From assembly GCA_024274855.1 (NCBI GenBank), contig JAJSAJ010000663.1, positions 1 through 7,784 on the forward strand: a stretch of DNA of 7,784 nt, written 5' to 3'. Of this stretch, positions 1 to 6,032 are shown one piece after another. Source of the DNA: Planctomycetota bacterium (GTDB lineage Bacteria; Planctomycetota; Planctomycetia; Pirellulales; Pirellulaceae). Positions within the stretch are counted from its first letter, which is position 1; every line of letters begins with the position of its first letter. The notes below the pieces were generated by a model. It saw only the letters and a program-made list of their open reading frames with translations, was not told the DNA's origin and made no database searches. The position numbers were made by a program, and so were the translations under genes.

Positions 1-5
1 CCTTT

Positions 6-46
6 CCGCTCCCTCCCCGCCGCCTTTGGCGGCGGGGAGGGAGCGG
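6..46. repeat. Perfect 19-bp inverted repeat with 3-nt loop
   Basis: Bases 6-24 (CCGCTCCCTCCCCGCCGCC) are exactly complementary to bases 28-46 around a TTT loop, so the strand can fold into a very stable, nearly all-GC hairpin. Neither side is followed by a T-tract in the right orientation (GGCCGTCGGC follows on +; the minus strand runs into AAAGG), so it is not a standard intrinsic terminator, though a Rho-independent stop without a U-tract cannot be excluded. One arm is a G-rich strand with several G runs. A REP-like intergenic palindrome belonging to a genome-wide family is the best guess, which a single copy cannot prove. Confidence 0.85.
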
Positions 47-88
47 CCGTCGGCATGACATGCCGCCTTAGCTCAATAGACTCGCTCA

Positions 89-109
89 CCAACGGCACAA
101 GGCCGTTGG
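89..109. repeat. 8-bp inverted repeat (small hairpin)
   Basis: CCAACGGC at 89-96 pairs perfectly with GCCGTTGG at 102-109 across the loop ACAAG. An A8 tract follows at 123-130, 13 bases past the stem on the + strand. On the minus strand that tract is a T-run, but it precedes the hairpin, so this does not have the layout of an intrinsic terminator in either direction. The function is unknown. Confidence 0.5.
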
Positions 110-148
110 GGTCGATCAGCCGAAAAAAAACAGCAGCGAAATACAAGT

Positions 149-187
149 CCAACTGCAGACGGCTAAACAGTTACCAACTGCCAACTG
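149..187. repeat. Three direct copies of CCAACTG
   Basis: CCAACTG occurs at 149-155, 174-180 and 181-187; the last two are in direct tandem. The middle copy is also half of a small palindrome, CAGTT-ACC-AACTG, at 168-180. The cluster lies just upstream of the doubtful ORF at 240. It could be an operator-like cluster or simple replication slippage; no known regulator site is recognised. Confidence 0.4.
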
Positions 188-239
188 CCCCTCTACGCAC
201 TCTCGCCGTGAACGGTTACCCGTAATATTCGTTCCGCTC

Positions 240-710
240 TTGTGGGGCTATTTGCTTTTTAGGCGGATCGGCCGGAGCCAACTTGCATTCGCCCTGTTAG
301 TCTCATCGCTGATACCGGCACTGGTCACATTGGGCGTGATTGGCCTGCTGGCACCACGGCATTCGGCATCCGGTCGCTCTGCCGCTCGAGCCGCTCGTTC
401 TGCGGACCGAGCCGATCAGTTCGCCGAAACGATCCAGAAGAATGAATCGAGGACCCCTCCCACCGGCGAGGTAAAGTCCGTTTCTTTCTTCTGTACGGCC
501 AGGATCAAGGATCCGTCAAGATTCGTCAGCGAAGGAGATCGTGGCCTGAGTCAGTTCGCCGGTTATGTGAAAGGGTCGCTCGCCGTGGAGCAGGATCAGC
601 GAACAATCTCATTCCAGCACCGCGGAGACAATACGCTTGCCTCACAGTATCGGCTCTACCTGTCTCTCAGGACTAACGTTTTGATTACCGGTCGAAAAAA
701 GACCGAGTGA
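240..710 (+). CDS. Doubtful small membrane-anchored hypothetical protein
   Basis: This is an open frame of 156 codons from a TTG start. I do not recognise the protein. It has a basic N-terminus (RRIGR near residues 8-12), one hydrophobic stretch at about residues 14-38 that could span a membrane, an Ala/Arg/Ser-rich low-complexity stretch at about 42-60, then a polar domain of roughly 80 residues. The frame is open upstream to a TAG at 69-71 but holds no ATG, GTG or earlier TTG, and no Shine-Dalgarno sequence precedes the TTG, so the start is weak. In its favour, the length is unusual for chance and the sequence looks more protein-like than the shadow frames around it. It could be a real orphan gene, a decayed gene that lost its start, or a chance ORF. 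Confidence 0.3.
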   Translation: MWGYLLFRRIGRSQLAFALLVSSLIPALVTLGVIGLLAPRHSASGRSAARAARSADRADQFAETIQKNESRTPPTGEVKSVSFFCTARIKDPSRFVSEGDRGLSQFAGYVKGSLAVEQDQRTISFQHRGDNTLASQYRLYLSLRTNVLITGRKKTE

Positions 711-1200
711 TAACATTGCTGGATTGCCCTGCCTTCTTGACATTGCCTCGCGCATGTTGGACGATATTGTGTGCTGGTTACGGCGCAGCACGCATGTGGG
801 CAAGATGCTGCCTCATTGGCATGCTTACGGGAGGGCACTTGACTGGTTTGCCTCGGATGTCGGCGACAATGGGAGTGGGGTGACGTGCCCCGAGCGGTGG
901 AAACGCAGCGGCCCGAACCCCGGTCTCGTTGGAATGTCCGTCGGCGGTCTGCACGCACGGTCTGCACGCATTTTTGGCTAGATATCCGATGATGGCATAC
1001 CGGTACCGCATTTCGCGGGCGGCTAGGTACGTTTTGCACTGCGGCTCGCTTGCGACATCCCGCGTGGATTGTGCGTTAAGCCAACCTGCGGTTTTCATCG
1101 AAGAACAATCCGACGTGGCGTGTCAGTGGGAACAAGTTGTCTCCATGCGTTACCCAGGTGCCAATGCAATAAGTCTATCCAAGGAAATGAGGATCGGATC
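711..1200. other. 490-base region without a credible gene
   Basis: Short open frames exist on both strands (724-981 and 929-1249 on +, 656-1039 and 778-1098 on -). They overlap one another, lack Shine-Dalgarno sequences, and translate to Cys/Arg/His-rich sequences without recognisable domains, so none is called. The region holds a 13-bp tandem duplication (945-970) and must contain the promoter and leader for the operon that starts at 1201, but no convincing -35/-10 pair was found near that gene. Confidence 0.6.
945..970. repeat. Perfect 13-bp tandem duplication
   Basis: CGGTCTGCACGCA is present at 945-957 and again at 958-970 with no gap, followed by a T5 run at 971-975. It lies about 230 bases upstream of the operon's first gene. 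It may be a recent slippage event or a paired direct-repeat binding site; 13 bases is slightly more than one helical turn, so two bound proteins would sit on nearly the same face. Confidence 0.75.
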
Positions 1201-2229
1201 ATGGGTGAGAACGATGGCAAGTCCGCCAAACCGGTTCGCTGGGGAGTGATCGGGTTAGGTTACTTTGGCGAGGTACATTCCGACACATTGGCGACCATGC
1301 CGGGAATCGAGTTAGCCGCCCTTTGCACGCGCCGGCCGGAACGACTCCGTGAACTGGCTGATCGCTACAACGTATCGACGCGTTATACGGATTATCACGA
1401 GTTATTGAATGATCCGTCAGTGGATGTGGTCAGTATCACAACGCACATCGATGACCACCGCGATATGACCGTCGATGCACTACGAGCCGGCAAACACGTG
1501 TTTCTGGAAAAACCAATGGCGCGGACGGTGGAAGATTGTGACGTGATTCTGGATGCGGCCAGGCAGAGCGAAGGTTTGTTCATGGTTGGGCATATTTGCC
1601 GATTCGATCCTCGGGTCATGTTGGCCAAGCAGGCAATCGACGAAGGACGGATCGGGCGCATTATCTCGATGCACGCACGTCGCAATTTAACCAAGGCGAT
1701 CGGACGCGAACAGCTCAATAAGATATCGGCCCTGATGGGTGACGGTATCCATGACGCGGATTTGATGTTGTGGTTCAGTCGGGCCAAGCCGCTCAGCGTC
1801 TATGCCCAGGAAGTGCATCCTGGATCGTGCAAGTATCCGGATGGCGGATGGGCCATGATACGACTGGAAGGAGATGTGGTGGGCGTCGTCGAATCGATCT
1901 GGCATTTGCCCGAAAATACTCCATATACGATCGATGCCCGCATGGAGGTGATCGGTACCGAAGGATCGCTCTATATCAACTGTGCGGAAGCCGGATTTGA
2001 GATTCACGATTCGAACGGTATTCAGATACCAGACACGATGTATTGGCCTTCCGTGGGAGGGGAGCGGTTTGGCATTCTTCGTGCCGAGTTGCGGTATTTT
2101 GCCAATTGTGTCGCACAGGGAAGAATTCCGGACCACATTACTCTTGAAGAATCTCGCGCCGCCGTTCATCTGATGGATGCCGCCAACGCTTCATCGCAAA
2201 CCGGCCAAGTTGTCTACTTGGACAACTGA
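1201..2229 (+). CDS. Cytoplasmic Gfo/Idh/MocA-family NAD(P)-dependent oxidoreductase
   Basis: This 342-residue protein probably oxidises or reduces a hydroxyl of a sugar, cyclitol or sugar acid with NAD(P); the substrate cannot be read from sequence. The N-terminal Rossmann domain has the glycine-rich loop GVIGLGYFG (residues 15-23) and the family signature EKP at 103-105, whose Lys104 is the usual catalytic lysine. The C-terminal alpha/beta domain contains GDGIHDAD (180-187) with His184 as the probable second catalytic residue; the nearby Asp181 is three residues before the His, not the more common four. Length is normal for the family. No signal peptide is seen, so it acts in the cytoplasm. 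The ATG at 1201 was chosen over upstream in-frame starts because a GAGG lies about 8 bases before it and the 44 residues of the longer frame are not protein-like. It is the first gene of an operon, 39 bases before the VOC gene. Confidence 0.93.
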   Translation: MGENDGKSAKPVRWGVIGLGYFGEVHSDTLATMPGIELAALCTRRPERLRELADRYNVSTRYTDYHELLNDPSVDVVSITTHIDDHRDMTVDALRAGKHVFLEKPMARTVEDCDVILDAARQSEGLFMVGHICRFDPRVMLAKQAIDEGRIGRIISMHARRNLTKAIGREQLNKISALMGDGIHDADLMLWFSRAKPLSVYAQEVHPGSCKYPDGGWAMIRLEGDVVGVVESIWHLPENTPYTIDARMEVIGTEGSLYINCAEAGFEIHDSNGIQIPDTMYWPSVGGERFGILRAELRYFANCVAQGRIPDHITLEESRAAVHLMDAANASSQTGQVVYLDN

Positions 2230-2268
2230 TTTCAATGTACGGACGACGTCCGTTTCGGGAGACACGAA

Positions 2269-2697
2269 ATGCGGAACACACAAGTATTATTGCCGTGCTT
2301 TGTCCTGTTGTGTGCGGGGATTCTTGCCAATAGCACCGTGACGAGTTCGGCGGGCGAGCAGGCAACGGCGGTCAAGATGACATTCTCGCACGTTGGCATG
2401 ATCACAACGGAAAAGAAACCTGGCGAACGATTCGTGCCCGCAACACGCGTCTGGGTGACCGACTTCAAGACGCACCCCTACCACGTCGAATGGCTGCGAT
2501 TCGAGCCCGACAGCCCTGTTACGGGACCCGTGCGAAACATGCCACATGTGGCCTACGAAGTCAACAGCATCAAGGCTGCAGCAAAGGGGATGAAACAGCT
2601 GATTGCACCTTTCGATGCGGGTATTGCAATCGTTGGCTTATATCAGACGACCGATGGTGCGGTCGTTGAGTTCATGGAAATGAAAGAGGGACAGTGA
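2269..2697 (+). CDS. Exported VOC-fold (glyoxalase-like) protein
   Basis: The product has 142 residues. Residues 1-29 form a Sec-type signal: short basic start, hydrophobic core VLLPCFVLLCAGILA, then Ser/Thr-rich sequence up to a likely cleavage near SAG-EQA. No strict lipobox is seen. The mature part (about 110 residues) matches one vicinal-oxygen-chelate domain: FSHVGM at the first strand (His41), PHVAYEV (His93) opening the second half, and VVEFMEM (Glu134) at the last strand. These are the usual metal-ligand positions of lactoylglutathione lyase-like enzymes and epimerases, so a metal-dependent isomerase, epimerase or lyase is plausible; the reaction is unknown. GGGAG at 2257-2261 is 7 bases before the ATG. 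Its stop overlaps a possible GTG start of the next gene, implying translational coupling. Being exported, it is odd among cytoplasmic operon partners. Confidence 0.85.
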   Translation: MRNTQVLLPCFVLLCAGILANSTVTSSAGEQATAVKMTFSHVGMITTEKKPGERFVPATRVWVTDFKTHPYHVEWLRFEPDSPVTGPVRNMPHVAYEVNSIKAAAKGMKQLIAPFDAGIAIVGLYQTTDGAVVEFMEMKEGQ

Positions 2698-2702
2698 TCG
2701 CC

Positions 2703-3689
2703 ATGCCGCACATCAAACGCGTTCTGGTTACCGGGGCGAGTGGCAAGCTGGGTGGGCCACTCTGCGAAGCGCTTTTGGCCGAAGAATACCAGGTAATTGG
2801 TGTCTCTCGCCACCTGCCCGTGGAGATTCCCGGAGTTGAGTACGTCCAGGCAGATGTTGGCGATACGGTTGCCATGGACGAACTCGTCTCGCGCAGTGAC
2901 GCCGTGATCCATCTGGCCAGTTGCAAGGAAAATCGCGACGCATTCATACCCGTCAGTGCCAAGGGTACATTCAACATACTCGATGCGGCTATGCGCACCA
3001 AGAAGCCAAAGCGAGTGATCCATGCCAGTGGAGACGCGGTCAACGGCATCTACTTTAATCCTCAGCCAACGCCGATCCACGAAGACATGCCGATGGTCGC
3101 CTATCCCGGTTACTATGCGCTGTCCAAGGTCGTCGAAGAGACCATGTTCCAGCAGTTTTTCTATCAGGCCCAGGTACCGACCGTGATTTGTCGCATGTCA
3201 TGGATCCATGTGGAAGATGACATTCTGAGCCATCTGACCGTCGCGGGCGAGGAATTCGGCGTCCCAGTCTGGCAAGAACTGATGGACCAAAAGCAACGGT
3301 CCGTATTCGCCGACGGACGGGATGCGGCCGTGGCATTACGTCACCCCGACGGTACGTCTTTGCGGCGACACATTGTGGCGGTCGAGGATTGTGTTCAGGC
3401 GTTCCTCCTGATGTTGAAAACCGACGGCATCGAAGGCCAAACTTATCATATCGCAATGAACGACCCGTTCGATTATGCCGAGGCAGCTGACTATGTTGCC
3501 GAGCGTCTCGGCATTGAAGTGCTGGACCTGGTCGACCCGGTTGGCCAGGATTTCTGTGTCGATGTGACCAAGGCACGGTACCAGCTTGGGTACCAACCGC
3601 AATACGATATTCGCGGTCTGATCGATCGTGCGATCGAGTTTCGGCAAGCTGGCCACCAACGCCGCCCTCGCACGGGCGCCAAGGGATAG
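2703..3689 (+). CDS. Extended SDR, NAD-dependent epimerase/dehydratase family
   Basis: This 328-residue protein carries the extended-SDR nucleotide loop TGASGKLG (residues 10-17), an acidic DVGD at 51-54, a Ser-containing HASGD segment (Ser109), and the catalytic pair in YYALSK (Tyr138, Lys142). These fit NAD(P)-dependent epimerases, dehydratases or uronate-dehydrogenase-like enzymes working on sugars or sugar nucleotides. Which of these it is cannot be told. The C-terminal half (about 160-310) is the variable substrate domain. No signal peptide is present, so it is cytoplasmic. The start is ambiguous: AGAGGG at 2685-2690 is 12 bases from this ATG and 3 from a GTG at 2694, which would add three residues (MIA) and overlap the upstream TGA stop. 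The ATG is preferred because MPHIKRVLVTG is a typical family beginning. The gene ends 10 bases before the next start. Confidence 0.92.
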   Translation: MPHIKRVLVTGASGKLGGPLCEALLAEEYQVIGVSRHLPVEIPGVEYVQADVGDTVAMDELVSRSDAVIHLASCKENRDAFIPVSAKGTFNILDAAMRTKKPKRVIHASGDAVNGIYFNPQPTPIHEDMPMVAYPGYYALSKVVEETMFQQFFYQAQVPTVICRMSWIHVEDDILSHLTVAGEEFGVPVWQELMDQKQRSVFADGRDAAVALRHPDGTSLRRHIVAVEDCVQAFLLMLKTDGIEGQTYHIAMNDPFDYAEAADYVAERLGIEVLDLVDPVGQDFCVDVTKARYQLGYQPQYDIRGLIDRAIEFRQAGHQRRPRTGAKG

Positions 3690-3699
3690 GAGCAGAATC

Positions 3700-4476
3700 A
3701 TGAGTGATCTGAAAGGACAGACGGTTCTAATCACCGGCGGAACGTCGGGAATCGGCAAAGCATGCACTGAGCTATTTGCTCGTTCCGGCGCTAAGGTTGT
3801 CACCATGTCGATCCAGGATGAAGCAGGGCAATTGCTTGCCGAGCAACTCCGAGGTGAGGGCCACGACTGTGTTTTTTACTATGGAGACGTAAGCAATGAA
3901 CAGGACGTGAAAGCGGCGATTGAGTTAGCTGTTGAGACGTTCGGCCGTCTAGACGCGGTGCACGCCAACGCGGGAGTGCTGCGTAACCAGAAAATCACCG
4001 ATCTGACTCTCGATGACTTCCATTTGCTGATTAATGTCAATCTGCTCGGGGCGGTACTGACCTGCAAGCACGCGATTCCGGTGATGCAACGCCAGGGAAA
4101 AGGCTGTATCTGTTTTACAACATCCGTGGCAGCCGATATCGGCTTTCCGGAACATGCTCTTTACGGAGCCTCGAAAGCAGCCGTCGTCGCTTTGATGCGT
4201 AGCTTGACTACCGACCACAGCCCTCAGGGCATTCGTTTCGTGGCCGTCAGTCCCGGGACCATCGACACGCCGATGCTGGCCGCATCCTGCGAAGGCTGGG
4301 ACCAACCGAAGGAAGTCTTGTACGCCGAGGTTGCCAAGAAGATTCCCGTGCAACGAATGGGACAACCTATCGACGTCGCTCGTGCAGTTGCTTTTTTGCT
4401 GAGCGACGACGCCGGTTTCATTAACGGCAGCGTCGTCCAGCTCGAGGGAGGGACGCTGGCGCTGCCACCTTGGTAA
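3700..4476 (+). CDS. Classical short-chain dehydrogenase/reductase
   Basis: This 258-residue protein has every classical SDR hallmark: cofactor loop TGGTSGIG (12-19), Asp64 in YYGDVS, NAG (90-92), Asn114 in INVNLLGA, and the catalytic Ser142, Tyr155 and Lys159 (YGASK). SPGTIDTPM at 184-192 is the conserved PG segment, and a typical C-terminus (INGSVVQLEGG) follows. It should oxidise an alcohol or reduce a ketone with NAD(P) in the cytoplasm; FabG-like, sugar and polyol dehydrogenases share this architecture, so the substrate is open. The cofactor-specificity position after the second strand (VVTMSIQD) lacks an obvious basic residue for NADP and lacks a clear Asp for NAD. AGGAG at 3688-3692 overlaps the upstream TAG stop and sits 7 bases before the ATG, so an upstream in-frame start at 3628 is rejected. 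It is the last tightly linked gene of the operon. Confidence 0.95.
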   Translation: MSDLKGQTVLITGGTSGIGKACTELFARSGAKVVTMSIQDEAGQLLAEQLRGEGHDCVFYYGDVSNEQDVKAAIELAVETFGRLDAVHANAGVLRNQKITDLTLDDFHLLINVNLLGAVLTCKHAIPVMQRQGKGCICFTTSVAADIGFPEHALYGASKAAVVALMRSLTTDHSPQGIRFVAVSPGTIDTPMLAASCEGWDQPKEVLYAEVAKKIPVQRMGQPIDVARAVAFLLSDDAGFINGSVVQLEGGTLALPPW

Positions 4477-4675
4477 CCTGCATGGCAAGCCCCGAAAAAG
4501 AAGAAATAGACACCAACGTGCAAACGACTGAATGACACTGATCGGCGGCGGGTTCCGGTATGGCGGTGCCCGTCGCAAGGCGATACCGTAACGCCGTACG
4601 GATGTCGACAAGCTTGACACACCCGACTTTGTGCGCGGTCCTACCAGTTTGCGATTCCACTTTAAGGAGACACCG

Positions 4676-5692
4676 ATGCGACACTTTTGCAATGGCATTG
4701 CCGGCTTGGTCGGGCTTTGCGTTCTTGTATACGGCATATCGGGGCGTGCCGATGAGCCAACCGTGCCGCTCAAAGCCGGGATCATCGGGCTCGATGCACA
4801 CGGTTTGCCCTGGACGAAAATTATCAATGATCCCAAGGCAACGGGCGAATTGGCCGACATGACCATTGTGGCCGCCTACCCGGGCGGCAGCCCTGATATC
4901 CCCCAAAGCATGGAACTCTTGAAAAAGAGTACCGAGCCGGTTCGCGAGCTGGGGGTCGAGATCGTTCCGTCGATCGACGCACTGATCAAAAAAGTTGATG
5001 TTGTGCTGATCCTGAGTATTGATGGCCGCAAGCACCTGGAACAAGCCAGACCGGTTTTCGAGGCCGGTAAACGGGTGTTTATCGACAAACCGATCGCGGG
5101 ATCGCTCACCGATGCGATCAAAATCTTCCGGTTGGCCAAGCAACACAACGTACCCTGTTTCTCGAGCTCCTCGCTCCGGTTTGCCAAACGCACGATCGAC
5201 ATCCGCAAGGACCAGCATCTGGGTGATCTGATTGGCTGTGACCAATACAGTCCCTGTTCTCTTGAGCCCCATCACCCTGATTTCTTCTGGTACGGCGTCC
5301 ATGGCGTGGAGCCTTTGTTCACAATTATGGGCACCGGTTGCCAAGCGGTCACTCGGGTGCACACCGAAGGAACGGACATGGCGGTTGGTGTCTGGTCCGA
5401 CGGTCGCATCGGGACTTTCCGTGGCATCCGCCAGGGCCGACGCGGTTATGGTTCGACTGTCTTCGGCAGTAAAGGAATCGTTCCCGGTGGCGGATTTGAC
5501 GGGTACGAACCGCTGATTGTCGAGATCGTCAAGTTTTTAAAGACAGGTAAACCGCCGGTCAGCGCCGAGGAAACGCTTGAGATTTTCGCCTTCATGGAAG
5601 CGGCGGACGAAAGCAAGCGGCGCGGAGGCTGTCCGGTGACGCTCGAAAGTGTCATGAAAAAGGCGAACCAAGCCGCCGCCATGGACAAGTAG
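4676..5692 (+). CDS. Exported, divergent Gfo/Idh/MocA-family protein
   Basis: The 338-residue product begins with a Sec-type signal (basic start, hydrophobic IAGLVGLCVLVYGISG, likely cut near GRA-DEP at about residue 25); no twin arginine is present. The Rossmann loop reads GIIGLDAHG (35-43): the central glycine of GxGxxG is replaced by Asp40. The usual EKP is DKP (137-139), keeping Lys138. GVHGVEPLF (207-215) provides a candidate catalytic His209. These features resemble a Gfo/Idh/MocA subgroup with a GLDTSH-type loop that I recall from planctomycetes and verrucomicrobia, so divergence may be a subfamily trait and not decay. It may be an exported oxidoreductase with unusual cofactor binding, or a non-redox sugar-binding protein. 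AAGGAG at 4664-4669, 6 bases before the ATG, fixes the start. The 199-base gap upstream suggests it may be transcribed separately from the preceding operon. Confidence 0.85.
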   Translation: MRHFCNGIAGLVGLCVLVYGISGRADEPTVPLKAGIIGLDAHGLPWTKIINDPKATGELADMTIVAAYPGGSPDIPQSMELLKKSTEPVRELGVEIVPSIDALIKKVDVVLILSIDGRKHLEQARPVFEAGKRVFIDKPIAGSLTDAIKIFRLAKQHNVPCFSSSSLRFAKRTIDIRKDQHLGDLIGCDQYSPCSLEPHHPDFFWYGVHGVEPLFTIMGTGCQAVTRVHTEGTDMAVGVWSDGRIGTFRGIRQGRRGYGSTVFGSKGIVPGGGFDGYEPLIVEIVKFLKTGKPPVSAEETLEIFAFMEAADESKRRGGCPVTLESVMKKANQAAAMDK

Positions 5693-5841
5693 TCTCAGAA
5701 AGGATCGATTCACGACGTTCTTGGAGGAAAAAGGGGCGAAAACGGCTGAATACTGAGTGCACAATGTGTGGGCGATGCCCAGTGGAACCGACGCAATCGG
5801 TAGCATTTAGACGCACATTGGACCACGGGCACCCTCTTGGT

Positions 5842-5850
5842 TGCTAGAAT
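5842..5850 (+). promoter_or_regulatory. Possible extended -10 promoter for the 6033 gene
   Basis: TGCTAGAAT matches the extended -10 form TGnTATAAT with one mismatch. No good -35 lies at 17 bases; the nearest candidate, TTGGAC at 5818-5823, is 21 bases upstream of the hexamer, too far for normal spacing, but extended -10 promoters can tolerate a poor -35. Transcription from here would start near 5857 and give a leader of about 175 bases that includes the hairpin at 5918-5936. Confidence 0.3.
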
Positions 5851-5917
5851 AAGCTACTGGAACATAACCAGATTCCTGCCCCGTGTCGTGACATGCGTAC
5901 GTGTTCTCGCCAAGATG

Positions 5918-5936
5918 GCACTGGCGCTGCCAGTGC
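5918..5936. repeat. 8-bp perfect inverted repeat in the leader of the 6033 gene
   Basis: GCACTGGC (5918-5925) pairs with GCCAGTGC (5929-5936) around a GCT loop. It is not followed by a T-tract, so it is not an obvious terminator. It may be a dyad operator, a leader RNA hairpin, or a member of a dispersed palindrome family. Confidence 0.5.
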
Positions 5937-6032
5937 GAAACTGTCCCCGCCACGCCATTTTTCGTTGCCAGATTTCAACAGGATAATCATTGGTACAGCT
6001 CGTGCTATCCAAGTAGATGAGGAGCTTCCACC

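Larger units (their letters stand above)
5693..6032. other. 340-base intergenic region with possible promoter and hairpin
   Basis: No credible gene is seen. A 27-codon frame starting at ATG 5768 lacks a Shine-Dalgarno sequence. No intrinsic terminator is visible after the upstream stop codon. The stretch holds a possible extended -10 promoter (5842-5850) and an 8-bp hairpin (5918-5936), entered separately, and ends with GAGGAG at 6019-6024, the ribosome binding site of the next gene. Confidence 0.55.

Noticed and set aside
737..768. TTGACA (737-742) as a -35 box with GATATT (763-768)
   Set aside because: The spacing of 20 bases is too long, the -10 match is poor, and it lies over 430 bases before the first operon gene.
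1069..1200. Upstream extension of the first oxidoreductase gene to a GTG at 1069
   Set aside because: The extra 44 residues are Cys/Arg-rich and unlike the family, and a good ribosome binding site precedes the ATG at 1201.
3578..3595. Two GGTACC palindromes 6 bases apart
   Set aside because: They fall inside the coding sequence of the extended SDR (RYQLGYQ) and are explained by codon choice.
4614..4645. TTGACA (4614-4619) as a -35 box for the gene at 4676
   Set aside because: No acceptable -10 hexamer is found at 16-19 bases downstream (GGTCCT, GTCCTA, TCCTAC); a perfect -35 alone is not enough.
3949..4866. 305-codon open frame on the minus strand
   Set aside because: It lies antisense across the classical SDR gene, which has all its motifs on the + strand, and its translation shows no domain; it is a shadow of codon bias.
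4421..5362. 313-codon open frame on the minus strand
   Set aside because: It is antisense to the exported Gfo/Idh/MocA gene at 4676-5692, has no recognisable domain or ribosome binding site, and spans the intergenic gap as well.
5768..5851. 27-codon ORF in the 5693-6032 gap
   Set aside because: No Shine-Dalgarno sequence at usable distance and no recognisable peptide; short frames of this length are expected by chance.
4456..5932. 12-mer CTGGCGCTGCCA shared by the end of the SDR gene (4456-4467) and the hairpin at 5921-5932
   Set aside because: The first copy is ordinary coding sequence and lacks the palindromic flanks, so this is probably coincidence in a self-complementary GC-rich word.
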